Below are positions 35,818 through 44,422 of a stretch of DNA of 50,190 nt, piece after piece. The notes below the pieces were generated by a model that saw only the letters and a list, made by a program, of their open reading frames with translations, made no database searches and was not told the DNA's origin. How positions within the stretch are numbered: the first letter of the stretch is position 1; every line of letters starts with the position of its first letter. Source of the DNA: Perlabentimonas gracilis (GTDB taxonomy: Bacteria > Bacteroidota > Bacteroidia > Bacteroidales > Tenuifilaceae); NCBI RefSeq assembly GCF_011174675.1, contig NZ_JAANIG010000034.1, forward strand, positions 1 to 50,190, given 5' to 3'. The position numbers were made by a program, and so were the translations under genes.

Positions 35818-37155
35818 ATGAAAAAGATTCTCATACTGGGTGCCGGAATGGTATCGAAACCCATAGTTGTTTATCTACTTAACAAGGGATACCAAGTTAC
35901 CCTTGGCGATTTAGACCAATCGAAGGCGCAAACCATTACTGCTAACCACCCAAACGCGACAGCCATTCATTTTGATGTTAAGAACGAAGAGTTGCTAAAC
36001 CGTATTGTGCTGGAACACGACATAACGGTAAGCCTACTCCCATGGGTGTTCCACCCAACGGTAGCAAAATACTGCTTGGCTCACAAAAAGAATATGGTTA
36101 CCACATCATACGTTAAGCAACAGATGCAGGATCTGGATGAGAAGGCGAAAGAGGCTGGCATACTACTTCTTAACGAAATTGGGCTCGACCCCGGTATCGA
36201 CCACATGTCGGCCATGCGTATCATCGACCATATCCATGGGAAAGGCGGTAAGGTTGACGAGTTCTACTCGTTCTGCGGTGCGCTGGTTGCACCCGAGGTG
36301 GAGAAAAATCCATTTAACTACAAGTTCACCTGGGCTCCCAAGGGGGTGGTTATGGCTGGCAACAACAACGGCAAGTACCTCATGAAGGGAAAGGTTGTGG
36401 ATGTTCCCACCGAGGATCTTTTCAAAAAACCTATTAAGATGCATTGTTGCGATGTGGGCGATATGGAGGTTTACCCTAATCGCGACTCCCTACCCTACCT
36501 AGAGCTATACGGAATTCCCGAGGCACAAACCATGATGCGTGGCACATTTAGGTATTCCAAATGGTGCGAGGTGATTGATGCTTTTAAAAAGATAGGGCTA
36601 CTGGGTTGCGAGAAGATGGATATGCAGAAGCTATCCTACGCTCAGATGCTTGCAAACCTTATTGGTGCCGATAATGCTGAAAGCATTCAGGAAAAAGTTG
36701 CCAATTTCCTTGGTATCGACACCAACTCAAACCCAATGGTTGCTCTGGAGTGGCTAGGGCTTTTCAGCAGCAAAACCATTGGACGTGATCAGGACTCACC
36801 ATTCGAGGTGGTTTCGGACATCATGATTGACAAGATGATGATTAAGGACAACGAGCGCGATATGGTTGTAATGCAGCACACCTTTGTAGCCAGCTATCCC
36901 AATGGCGAGAAGGAGGTTATCCGCTCGCGGATGCTCGATTTTGGCACACCCAAAACCGATACATCCATAGCCCGAACCGTTGCACTACCAGCAGCCTGCG
37001 CGGTGGAGATGATTCTTGAGAATAAGATACAGGCAAAAGGGGTACATATACCCGTAATACCTGAGATTTACAACCCAATTCTCGATACCCTTGAAGACCT
37101 AGATATTAAGATGATTGAAGAATTTGGATTGCCCCTAAGCGAGAATATATGCTAA
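35818..37155 (+). CDS. Saccharopine dehydrogenase-family protein
   Basis: A 445-residue NAD(P)-binding enzyme. The N-terminal Rossmann fold begins MKKILILGAGMVSKPIVVYL (GxGxxxxP type). The catalytic-domain signature is LLNEIGLDPGIDHMSAMRII, with EFYSFCGALVAPEVEKNPFN and KFTWAPKGVVMAGNN following. The fold matches fungal-type saccharopine reductase (Lys9) and the related bacterial family. The usual reaction joins or splits saccharopine between 2-aminoadipate semialdehyde and glutamate, but no other gene of a saccharopine pathway is adjacent, so lysine degradation, a polyamine-linked role (carboxyspermidine dehydrogenase) or another substrate is open. A terminator follows 24 bp downstream, so it is monocistronic. 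Confidence 0.85.
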   Translation: MKKILILGAGMVSKPIVVYLLNKGYQVTLGDLDQSKAQTITANHPNATAIHFDVKNEELLNRIVLEHDITVSLLPWVFHPTVAKYCLAHKKNMVTTSYVKQQMQDLDEKAKEAGILLLNEIGLDPGIDHMSAMRIIDHIHGKGGKVDEFYSFCGALVAPEVEKNPFNYKFTWAPKGVVMAGNNNGKYLMKGKVVDVPTEDLFKKPIKMHCCDVGDMEVYPNRDSLPYLELYGIPEAQTMMRGTFRYSKWCEVIDAFKKIGLLGCEKMDMQKLSYAQMLANLIGADNAESIQEKVANFLGIDTNSNPMVALEWLGLFSSKTIGRDQDSPFEVVSDIMIDKMMIKDNERDMVVMQHTFVASYPNGEKEVIRSRMLDFGTPKTDTSIARTVALPAACAVEMILENKIQAKGVHIPVIPEIYNPILDTLEDLDIKMIEEFGLPLSENIC

Positions 37156-37178
37156 ACCAGATATAGTGCTCCAGTTTG

Positions 37179-37211
37179 TGCCCTCAGAGAACATCCTGAG
37201 GGCATTTTTTT
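37179..37211 (+). terminator. Rho-independent terminator
   Basis: TGCCCTCAG-AGAACATC-CTGAGGGCA with seven T residues, directly after the saccharopine dehydrogenase-like gene. Confidence 0.95.
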
Positions 37212-37243
37212 GGCAGTAACAATGCAGAACCATAGTTTTTTAC

Positions 37244-37251
37244 TAATTTCG
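37244..37251 (+). promoter_or_regulatory. Possible -7 element before the NamZ-like gene
   Basis: TAATTTCG differs from TAnnTTTG at one position. It lies after the terminator and 23 bp before the TTG start codon at 37275. Confidence 0.35.
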
Positions 37252-37274
37252 TGTACACAAATACCTTTTAGGCC

Positions 37275-38477
37275 TTGAAAATATTAGCAATACTCCTTAC
37301 CCTGATCACTTTACAGTCCTGCCTGTCGGGGTCGCAATCAAACCATAAGGATAGCCAAACCATAGTTTTAGGCCCAGAACGGTTAGACACCTATCTTCCT
37401 CTGCTAGCCGATAAAAGGGTAGGCATTGTCGCCAATCACTCCACCATGGTGGGGCAAACTCATTTGGTTGATACGTTGCTTACACACGGGGTTAGAATTG
37501 AGAAAATATTTAGCCCCGAGCATGGCTTCAGGGGCGACGGTGATGCGGGTGAACTAATAAAGAACCACACCGATAAACGAACAGGGTTGCCCGTCATATC
37601 ACTTTATGGCAACTCAAAAAAACCTTCGCACGACGATTTTAGCGGGCTCGACGTAATTGTATTCGACATACAGGATGTGGGCGTTAGGTTTTACACCTAC
37701 ATCTCCACCATGCACTACGTTATGGAAACCTGTGCCGAGATGAACCTTCCGCTTATTATTTTGGATCGACCCAACCCCAACGGGTTTTATGTTGATGGCC
37801 CAATACTTGAACCTGGCTTCACCTCGTTTGTGGGGATACACCCCGTACCCATTGTGCACGGTATGACCATTGGCGAGTTTGCCCAAATGATAAATGGCGA
37901 GAGTTGGCTTCCCGACTCAATGAAGTGTCAGCTTACTGTAATCCCTAACCTTAACTACACCCACGACTCAACCTACGTACTTCCCGTTGGGCCTTCGCCA
38001 AACCTACCAAACCAAACCTCCATATACCTGTACCCCTCGCTCGGATTCTTCGAAGGAACCGAGGTGAGCATTGGGCGTGGCACAGATTTTCCTTTCCAGG
38101 TTTTTGGTCACCCAGCATTCTCCCAGATGCCCTTTGAGTTCACCCCCGAAAGTAGGCCAGGCGCAAGCACAAACCCTCCGCTAAAAGGTAAACTATGCCA
38201 TGGAGTTGACCTTAGGGATTACACTACCGTTTACTTCCTTGGGCTGCGCCAGCTAAACCTCTCGTGGCTACTGTATGCCTACGAGTCGTTTCCTAAAAAC
38301 GAAAAGTTCTTCAACTCGTACTTCAGACTCCTGGCAGGGAACAGCACCATGCAGCAGCACATCGAGCAGGGAAAGGATGAGCTAACCATTAGGCAAGCAT
38401 GGCAGGATGATCTCGAAATCTTTATGAAGATCAGGGAAAAATATCTACTTTACCCCGACTTTACTCGCATTGACTAG
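37275..38477 (+). CDS. NamZ-like exo-beta-N-acetylmuramidase (DUF1343), lipoprotein
   Basis: A 400-residue lipoprotein. The N-terminus is a short signal peptide ending in the lipobox LQSC, so the protein is anchored at an outer or periplasmic membrane face. The rest is the DUF1343 fold: KRVGIVANHSTM, KIFSPEHGFRGDGDAGE with conserved His-Gly, DVIVFDIQDVGVRFYTYIST, LDRPNPNGFYVDGPIL and FFEGTEVSIGRGTDFPFQVF. Characterised members remove terminal N-acetylmuramic acid from peptidoglycan fragments, so it is likely to recycle cell-wall pieces. The start is TTG, the only codon that gives a complete signal peptide. A methyltransferase gene begins at the very next base after its stop. Confidence 0.87.
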   Translation: MKILAILLTLITLQSCLSGSQSNHKDSQTIVLGPERLDTYLPLLADKRVGIVANHSTMVGQTHLVDTLLTHGVRIEKIFSPEHGFRGDGDAGELIKNHTDKRTGLPVISLYGNSKKPSHDDFSGLDVIVFDIQDVGVRFYTYISTMHYVMETCAEMNLPLIILDRPNPNGFYVDGPILEPGFTSFVGIHPVPIVHGMTIGEFAQMINGESWLPDSMKCQLTVIPNLNYTHDSTYVLPVGPSPNLPNQTSIYLYPSLGFFEGTEVSIGRGTDFPFQVFGHPAFSQMPFEFTPESRPGASTNPPLKGKLCHGVDLRDYTTVYFLGLRQLNLSWLLYAYESFPKNEKFFNSYFRLLAGNSTMQQHIEQGKDELTIRQAWQDDLEIFMKIREKYLLYPDFTRID

Positions 38478-39077
38478 ATGAGCGGACAGAACGAATGGAA
38501 CGAAAGGTACGCCGACCAGCACCTTGTGTATGGTTATCAGCCAAACAAATACCTTAAGCAGGAATTAGCAAAGTTGGAACTCGGAGCTCTGCTACTTCCG
38601 GGCGAGGGTGAGGGTCGAAATGCCCTTTGGGCTGCAAAACAGGGCTGGGAGGTCACTGCTTTTGATGCAAGTGATGTTGCCCAAGCAAAGGCCAACAAGC
38701 TGTTTGCCCAGAACAATGTTTGGGTTCAATACCACGTTACCGATATACTTCACTTTGCCTCAAATCATCAGTTCGATGCCATTGGGCTAGTGTACGTTCA
38801 TCTGCAGAAGGATATTCAGCAGCAGGTGGCCAACAAGCTAACCAGTATGCTAAAACCCAAAGGCGTTTTGATTCTAGAGATGTTTCATCCCGAGCAGATT
38901 CCCCTTACATCGGGTGGTCCAAAAAACCCAGCCATGTTTGCAGATATTAGTGAGCTAAAAGATCTGTATAAAAACCTAACCATTGAGGAGTTGAGAAAGG
39001 AAGAGATTGAACTAAACGAAGGATTGCTGCACAGGGGGAAAGCCATAGTTATAAGGATGCGCGCCGCAAAACCATAA
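38478..39077 (+). CDS. Class I SAM-dependent methyltransferase
   Basis: A 199-residue small-molecule or protein methyltransferase of the TehB/thiopurine-type group. The N-terminus WNERYADQHLVYGYQPNKYL is typical. Motif I is LLPGEGEGRNALWAAKQGW with the acidic ribose-binding residue in FDASDVA. Post-I and motif II are FDAIGLVYVHL and LKPKGVLILEMFHPEQ. It begins directly after the stop of the NamZ-like gene with no gap, which implies coupled translation. The substrate is unknown; no link to cell-wall recycling can be drawn from its sequence. Confidence 0.85.
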   Translation: MSGQNEWNERYADQHLVYGYQPNKYLKQELAKLELGALLLPGEGEGRNALWAAKQGWEVTAFDASDVAQAKANKLFAQNNVWVQYHVTDILHFASNHQFDAIGLVYVHLQKDIQQQVANKLTSMLKPKGVLILEMFHPEQIPLTSGGPKNPAMFADISELKDLYKNLTIEELRKEEIELNEGLLHRGKAIVIRMRAAKP

Positions 39078-39092
39078 AAAAATATCAGCAAA

Positions 39093-39725
39093 ATGGCCAA
39101 AAAGAAGTACTACGTTGTTTGGGAGGGGGTAAAACCGGGGATTTACGAGAGCTGGGACGAGTGCCAAAAGAATATAAAAGGGTATCAAAACGCCAAGTAC
39201 AAATCGTTCCCCACAAGGCAAGCCGCCGAGGCTGCCTTACAGGGCAACTACCACGATTACACCACTAAGCAAACCAACGTGGCGATGCAGCTTGAAGGGC
39301 TGCAGGAAAATCAACCCAAACCAATCTTCCCAGCTCTTGCAGTTGATGCTGCTTGGAACACCGCCACAGGCGATATGGAGTACCAAGGAGTTGATGCCAA
39401 AACGGCGCGCAAAATATTTAGGCAAGGCCCCTACTTTGATGGAACCAACAATGTGGGTGAGTTTTTAGCCATAGTGCATGGGCTGGCGTACCTTAAGCAA
39501 AAGGGAAGCGACTTGCCCATCTACACCGATTCCATGACCGCCATTAGCTGGGTTAGGAGGAAGAAAGCGAATACCACGCTGAAAAAAACCGGACGAAACG
39601 AAATACTCTTCGAACTAATTGCCCGAGCCGAGAAGTGGCTCCGTGAAAATACATGGCAGAACAAATTGCTAAAGTGGGAGACCCAAATCTGGGGCGAAAT
39701 TCCCGCTGACTTTGGGAGAAAATAG
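39093..39725 (+). CDS. Ribonuclease H with viroplasmin-like N-terminal domain
   Basis: A 210-residue RNase H. Residues 1-50 form the hybrid-binding (viroplasmin-like) domain: YYVVWEGVKPGIYESWDECQ and the FPTRQAAEAAL helix. The catalytic domain runs from about 75 to 210 and keeps the acidic set: Asp in ALAVDAAWN, Glu in NNVGEFLAIVHGL, Asp in IYTDSMTAISW and a late Asp in EIPADFGRK. It degrades RNA in RNA:DNA hybrids during replication and repair. This two-domain form is common in Bacteroidota. The gene lies 15 bp after the methyltransferase and its stop touches the start of the next gene, so it is part of one transcript. Confidence 0.93.
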   Translation: MAKKKYYVVWEGVKPGIYESWDECQKNIKGYQNAKYKSFPTRQAAEAALQGNYHDYTTKQTNVAMQLEGLQENQPKPIFPALAVDAAWNTATGDMEYQGVDAKTARKIFRQGPYFDGTNNVGEFLAIVHGLAYLKQKGSDLPIYTDSMTAISWVRRKKANTTLKKTGRNEILFELIARAEKWLRENTWQNKLLKWETQIWGEIPADFGRK

Positions 39726-39726
39726 C

Positions 39727-40623
39727 ATGAAAGTATACAAAGGAAATACTGGCTGGGTTAGGGTTCTTATCATTGCCCTCCCTTACATTATTGTGGTTGG
39801 GTTATTTCAACTAATTGCTCATGTAATTTTGGGCATAGATACTAGCGAAATTGGCAAATTTAGCATATCAGAAAATCTGGCACATAAAGTTTTAATCCTT
39901 TTATTTTCTCTGCTTGGAACGGTATCGGTAGTTTGGTTGTTTGTTAAAACTATTGATAGGCGTAAGTTAATTGGCATTGGGTTGCAGCTTAAAGGTTTTA
40001 AACACTACCTAACGGGTGGCTTACTGCTTGGGGTTATATGCATTGGGCTAGGTTTCCTGATACTGCTGATGCTTGGGCAGGTAAAGGTTACATCTTTTGA
40101 TTTTTCTGCGTCGGATCTTATTCTTTCAATCGCCATTTTCACCTTTGTTTCGCTATCGGAGGAGATACTATGCCGTGGGTACATCCTTCGAAACCTAATG
40201 ATCTCGTTCAATCGGTATCTGGCGCTATTCATATCGTCACTCCTTTTTGCTGCATTGCATCTTGCAAATTCCCATTTAGGGTGGATTGGTTTCACCAATC
40301 TTTTCCTAGCAGGAATTACTTTGGGCTTACCTTACATCTACACCAAGAATTTATGGTTTCCCATTGGTATGCACCTTACCTGGAACCTCGCCCAAGCAGT
40401 CCTTGGGTTTAACGTAAGTGGAAATACATCCTACTCAATTATAAGAATAAGCAACTCAGGAAGCCCGATTTTGCACGGTGGAGAGTTTGGATTTGAGGGC
40501 TCAATAATCTGCACCATAATATCACTTGCAACCATAGTAGCGCTTTGGAGGTATTTTTCGGGCAAAGAGAAGGCCAAATGCATTGCCCACAAAGCACAGG
40601 TTGATTTGCTTTACAAACCTTAG
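39727..40623 (+). CDS. CPBP-family intramembrane glutamic protease
   Basis: A 298-residue polytopic membrane protein (seven to eight helices). All three CPBP (CAAX-protease and bacteriocin-processing) motifs are intact: EExxxR in SLSEEILCRGYILRNL, FxxxH in FAALHLANSHLG, and HxxxN in PIGMHLTWNLAQAVLGF. These enzymes are intramembrane metal-independent glutamic proteases; bacterial substrates are mostly unknown. A TTG five codons upstream would overlap the RNase H gene, but the ATG at 39727, one base after that gene's stop, is more likely. It closes the namZ-methyltransferase-RNase H-CPBP block. Confidence 0.9.
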   Translation: MKVYKGNTGWVRVLIIALPYIIVVGLFQLIAHVILGIDTSEIGKFSISENLAHKVLILLFSLLGTVSVVWLFVKTIDRRKLIGIGLQLKGFKHYLTGGLLLGVICIGLGFLILLMLGQVKVTSFDFSASDLILSIAIFTFVSLSEEILCRGYILRNLMISFNRYLALFISSLLFAALHLANSHLGWIGFTNLFLAGITLGLPYIYTKNLWFPIGMHLTWNLAQAVLGFNVSGNTSYSIIRISNSGSPILHGGEFGFEGSIICTIISLATIVALWRYFSGKEKAKCIAHKAQVDLLYKP

Positions 40624-40668
40624 CGAACGAATATACCCATGAGCCCTCGAAAGGCCAAACAAATTTGC

Positions 40669-40677
40669 TAAATTTGC
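40669..40677 (+). promoter_or_regulatory. -7 element before the LolC/E-like permease
   Basis: TAAATTTGC is a full TAnnTTTGC match. With transcription starting about 7 bp downstream, the TTG at 40700 gives a leader of about 16 nt. Confidence 0.6.
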
Positions 40678-40699
40678 ACATCAATAAAAATACCCGCAT

Positions 40700-41944
40700 T
40701 TGAGAATCGAGAGTTTTATAGCCAATCGCCTAACCGATCCGAAGGAAGCCAAGGGAAGCCTGTCGCGTCCTTTCATTAAAATTGCGACCATTGCCGTTGC
40801 ACTTAGCCTAGCGGTAATGATTATTACCGTGTCGGTTATCACAGGGTTTAAGCGTGAGATTAGCGAGAAAACCATTGGCTTTGGAAGCCACATCCAGATA
40901 GTAAACTACGACCGCAACCTATCGTTCGAAACCGTTCCCATTAGCACCGAGGTAAACTTTTTACCCGAAATAATGGAGATTAAGGGCATCCGCCATGTGC
41001 AAAGGTTTGGGCTAAAGCCTGGTATTATTAGAACCGATACCGATATGCAAGGGGTGGTGCTAAAGGGTATCGATACGGATTTCGACTGGAGTTTCTTTGA
41101 AAAAAACCTTACCGAGGGCAATACACTTACCCTAAACGACTCTACATCAACCAATGGGGTGGTAATATCTCGAACCATATCGCAGCTGCTAAGGCTAAGT
41201 GTAGGCGATACCTTCGATATGTTCTTTGTGCAGGAGCCTCCTCGCATACGTCGTTTTACCGTGGAGGGTATATACAACTCGCAAATGGCCGAGTTCGATA
41301 AGCTGTTCGTGATCTGCGACCTGAAGCACATTCAACGCCTTAATGGGTGGGAGCCCACCCAGGCCACAGGGCTTGAAATACTGATTGATAACTTCCGAAG
41401 GATAAACGAGATAACCTACGATGTTGATGACATTGTAGCCTTCAACTTCCTTGAGGATGGCTCTAGGCTTCGGGTTATGAGCATTATTGAGAAGTATCCA
41501 CAAATATTCGATTGGCTGGGCCTACAGGATATCAATGTGGTAATTCTGCTCACCCTAATGTTAGCCGTTGCTGGAATCAATATGATTGCCGGACTGCTCA
41601 TTATCATCCTTGAGCGAACTAACATGATTGGCGTGCTTAAAGCGCTTGGCGCCGACAATAGGTTTATTCAAAACATATTCATTATTCAATCGGGCCGCAT
41701 TATTGCGCGGGGACTTTTCTGGGGGAACCTAATAGGAATTGCTTTAGCATTAGTACAGCTGCATTTTGGTCTGTTTAAGCTCGACGAGGCCAGCTACTAC
41801 CTATCAACGGTTCCAATCAACCTCGATGTAATTCACATTCTACTTCTCAATATCGGCACTTTTATGGTTACCATCGCCATGCTGCTAATCCCATCGCTGG
41901 TGATATCGCGCATTAGCCCCGATAAGACGATTAAGTTTGAGTAA
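40700..41944 (+). CDS. LolC/LolE-type ABC permease (FtsX/MacB family)
   Basis: A 414-residue membrane protein. It starts with TTG (RIESFIANRLTDPKEAKGSL) and has a first membrane helix at about residues 27-48 (IATIAVALSLAVMIITVSV). A periplasmic domain of about 220 residues follows, then three C-terminal helices with the FtsX signature (INMIAGLLIIILERTNMIGV and LKALGADNRFIQNIFIIQSG). The architecture is that of the LolC/LolE lipoprotein-releasing system, which hands lipoproteins from the inner membrane to LolA. No LolD ATPase gene is adjacent. In Bacteroidota such single permeases are common and are usually annotated as FtsX-like; the Lol function is inferred. Confidence 0.85.
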   Translation: MRIESFIANRLTDPKEAKGSLSRPFIKIATIAVALSLAVMIITVSVITGFKREISEKTIGFGSHIQIVNYDRNLSFETVPISTEVNFLPEIMEIKGIRHVQRFGLKPGIIRTDTDMQGVVLKGIDTDFDWSFFEKNLTEGNTLTLNDSTSTNGVVISRTISQLLRLSVGDTFDMFFVQEPPRIRRFTVEGIYNSQMAEFDKLFVICDLKHIQRLNGWEPTQATGLEILIDNFRRINEITYDVDDIVAFNFLEDGSRLRVMSIIEKYPQIFDWLGLQDINVVILLTLMLAVAGINMIAGLLIIILERTNMIGVLKALGADNRFIQNIFIIQSGRIIARGLFWGNLIGIALALVQLHFGLFKLDEASYYLSTVPINLDVIHILLLNIGTFMVTIAMLLIPSLVISRISPDKTIKFE

Positions 41945-41989
41945 TTCCTTATCCTAGCTCAAATTATAAGACCACACTCTGTTTGAATG

Positions 41990-42075
41990 ACCTGCCTGAC
42001 TGGCGTCAGAGCAGGCTGATTGATTGATTGCCCTGCGGCGAGCTCGCAAAGTTCGCTCGGTTGGTTGATTGGTTG
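41990..42075 (-). repeat. Dispersed ~80-bp element, copy 2 (inverted)
   Basis: Reverse complement of the element at 7330-7410. The core GCGGCGAGCTCGCAAAGTTC differs at two positions from copy 1, and the TCAGGCAGGTC end is also shared. Confidence 0.85.
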
Positions 42076-42149
42076 ATTGGTTGTAGATCTCAGGTAAAAG
42101 GAATCAACCATTCACTCATTTTAAGGCTGGCAATAAGCAAGCAGCAACT

Positions 42150-42282
42150 GACTACCAACCACCGACCTCAGACCACCGACCACCGCCTACTGATTACCGA
42201 TTACCGATTACCGATTACCGACAACCGCCTACCGATTACCGACCACCGATTACCGACCACCGATCACCGCCTACCGATCACC
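42150..42282 (-). repeat. Heptamer array A2, 19 units (inverse of A1)
   Basis: Nineteen 7-bp units (GATTACC, GACCACC, GATCACC, GCCTACC and variants) in unbroken phase. GATTACC is a rotation of the complement of ATCGGTA, so this is the A1 motif on the other strand. The flank AAGCAAGCAGCAACTGACTA resembles the complement of the A1 flank. Confidence 0.95.
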
Positions 42283-42361
42283 TGTTCATAACCCGTTAAA
42301 AAACTAATTGTCAATTCGCTTTGTGGTATCGGCAAACAATTTTAAATTTAGGGAGACTAAA

Positions 42362-44389
42362 ATGAATATCTACCCTAACCAGCCTTTAACATACCGCACG
42401 ATGAAAAAGAAATCCAGCGCCAGTGGCTTCGATCCCCGGAAAAACTATCTTCAGACCCAAAAGGACATTGGCTACGTAAGCCGCAAAAAGGCAAAAAAAT
42501 CCGACTACGAACGCATTGGCTTTAAGTCGGGGCTTGAAGTACATCAGCAGCTAAAAACAAAGCAAAAGCTTTTTTGCCGTTGCCCTGCAGGCATCTACCA
42601 CGACCACAACGACTACGATGCAGAAATTATCCGCCATATGCGGCCAACGCTCAGCGAAATGGGCGAATACGATGGAACAGCGCTTATGGAATTTAAAACC
42701 CGAAAGAATATCTTTTACCGCATCAACAACCAAACTGCCTGCACATACGAGATTGACGATACCCCGCCATTCCCCATTAACCGCGAAGCGCTTGAGTATG
42801 CCCTTGAGATTTCGCTTCTTAGCAAGCTCAATATTGTGGGCGAGGTTCATATTACCCGCAAGCAGTACCTCGACGGTAGTATCCCCACAGGTTTCCAACG
42901 AACTGCGATACTTGGGGTTGAAGGTGAAATCCAGCTAAGCAACAAGAAGATTGGCATACTGCAGCTGAGCATCGAGGAGGACTCATGCCGAGAAATTTCC
43001 GATATTGGGCACAACAGGATTTACAAAACCGACCGCTTGGGCATGCCGCTCATAGAAACAGTTACGCACCCACAATGTCTTACCCCCGATGAGCTGCGCG
43101 AGGCTGCCGAGCATATCCGCTTCCTAAACCGGAGTACGGGCAGAGTTAGAACCGGTATGGGCGCCGGGCGCGAAGATGTGAACGTCAGCTGCAAGGGTGG
43201 TACCCGGGTGGAGATTAAGGGTGTAGCCCACAATCGGTGGATTCCTGAACTCTCGCACAACGAGGCTTTCAGACAGTGGGCATTGCTAAATATCCGCACG
43301 TTGCTGCTCCAACGTTTTCCCGACCCTAAAAAGTGGAATTTGGAGTGGCAAGAAATATCTCCTAAAAAAATGGGCCTCGACTTTATCCCAACCAATGGAA
43401 CAAAGAATGGGACTAAAATTGTAGCCATAAAATTACCTGGCTTTAAGGGTATCCTGTCGCACTTTACCCAGCCCAAGCAATCGTTTAGCAACGAACTGGC
43501 CGATAGGCTAAAGGTTATTGCTTGCATAGAGCGACCCAATATGACTAGCACCGAAGAGCTACACGAACAGCTAAGCGACAACGACGTACAAAAGCTCACC
43601 GAGCTACTTAAGGCTACCGAGAACGATGCCATTTGCATTATTTGGGGACCAACCGATGATATTCCCACAGCAATAGAAACCGTGGAGGAACGATGCAGGA
43701 TGGCCTTTGAGGGAATACCGGGAGAAACCCGCAAATCGTTACCCGATGGGACCACCATCTTTGAGCGCGTACTACCCGGTGCCGACCGTATGTACCCCGA
43801 CACCGACTCGCCACCAATTCCTTTACAGGAAGAGCTTATTGAGAAGCTGAGCAGCCGTATTCCACCAGAGGTCTCGAAACGATTTGTCCAGCTGAAGAGT
43901 TGGAAAGTCCCTGCCGATACGTACACCTATATCCTTAAGCGGAATCTTGTTCCCATTATCGAGCAGCTGGTCGATTTGGGAGTAACGGGCCGCTTTGCAG
44001 GCACGTTCCTTGGTCACACCCTAAAGCATATTGAGGGAACCAAGCCAAAGCACAGCAACTTTACGTACAATAGAATTGTCGATCTTTTCAAGTTCTTAAA
44101 GCAGGAGGGTTTGAAGTTTCAGCTAGCCAAGCTAATGCTTCCTCACATCTACGAGTACCCCAATATGGATTTCGATTCGGTACTAACAAGCATTGGTTTT
44201 AAGCGTAAGACCAAAGAGGAGCTGCTAGCACCAATTAATTATCTAATTGAAAAATTTAGAGAGATAAAAACATCAAAAGATGACAGCAAGGACATTGTGG
44301 TTAGTTGGGTTTTAGGCCAATTACACAAGCAGGCCATAGGTAATGTGTGCCTCAAGGAACTTCGAAATGAGGTTGAGTCCAAACTCTAG
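42362..44389 (+). CDS. gatE: Glu-tRNA(Gln) amidotransferase subunit E, archaeal type
   Basis: A 675-residue GatE, the tRNA-binding and amide-transferring subunit of GatDE. The GatB-like cradle starts at about residue 45 with YERIGFKSGLEVHQQL and the metal-binding LFCRCPAG. Family signatures follow: HITRKQYLDGSIPTGFQRT near residue 165 and DRLGMPLIETVTHP. An AspRS-like (GAD) insertion, diagnostic for GatE and absent from GatB, lies at about 335-485 (GFKGILSHFTQPKQSFSNEL to RMYPDTDSPPIP). A helical and YqeY-like tail ends the protein. About 44 extra N-terminal residues rich in Lys, Ser and Tyr precede the conserved start. GGGAG lies before the ATG at 42362; an upstream in-frame TTG is less likely. 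gatD follows 33 bp later. Confidence 0.94.
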   Translation: MNIYPNQPLTYRTMKKKSSASGFDPRKNYLQTQKDIGYVSRKKAKKSDYERIGFKSGLEVHQQLKTKQKLFCRCPAGIYHDHNDYDAEIIRHMRPTLSEMGEYDGTALMEFKTRKNIFYRINNQTACTYEIDDTPPFPINREALEYALEISLLSKLNIVGEVHITRKQYLDGSIPTGFQRTAILGVEGEIQLSNKKIGILQLSIEEDSCREISDIGHNRIYKTDRLGMPLIETVTHPQCLTPDELREAAEHIRFLNRSTGRVRTGMGAGREDVNVSCKGGTRVEIKGVAHNRWIPELSHNEAFRQWALLNIRTLLLQRFPDPKKWNLEWQEISPKKMGLDFIPTNGTKNGTKIVAIKLPGFKGILSHFTQPKQSFSNELADRLKVIACIERPNMTSTEELHEQLSDNDVQKLTELLKATENDAICIIWGPTDDIPTAIETVEERCRMAFEGIPGETRKSLPDGTTIFERVLPGADRMYPDTDSPPIPLQEELIEKLSSRIPPEVSKRFVQLKSWKVPADTYTYILKRNLVPIIEQLVDLGVTGRFAGTFLGHTLKHIEGTKPKHSNFTYNRIVDLFKFLKQEGLKFQLAKLMLPHIYEYPNMDFDSVLTSIGFKRKTKEELLAPINYLIEKFREIKTSKDDSKDIVVSWVLGQLHKQAIGNVCLKELRNEVESKL

Positions 44390-44422
44390 TCACTGTCATC
44401 ACATCAATTAAACCACATCAAA

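Larger units (their letters stand above)
41945..42361. repeat. Repeat-filled spacer upstream of gatE
   Basis: About 415 bp without a credible gene. It holds the inverted copy of the ~80-bp dispersed element (41990-42075), a run of TTGGTTGA units (42060-42083), a short flank shared with array A1 and the 19-unit heptamer array A2 (42150-42282). Only the last 80 bp before gatE are free of repeats and contain a ribosome binding site. Confidence 0.85.

Noticed and set aside
42028-42291. Open frame of 87 codons before gatE
   Set aside because: The translation is a monotonous TDHRLPI/TDYRLPI pattern produced by array A2.
43021-43926. 301-codon open frame on the minus strand within gatE
   Set aside because: Complete shadow of gatE, Ser-rich with no recognisable fold; gatE has full family motifs.
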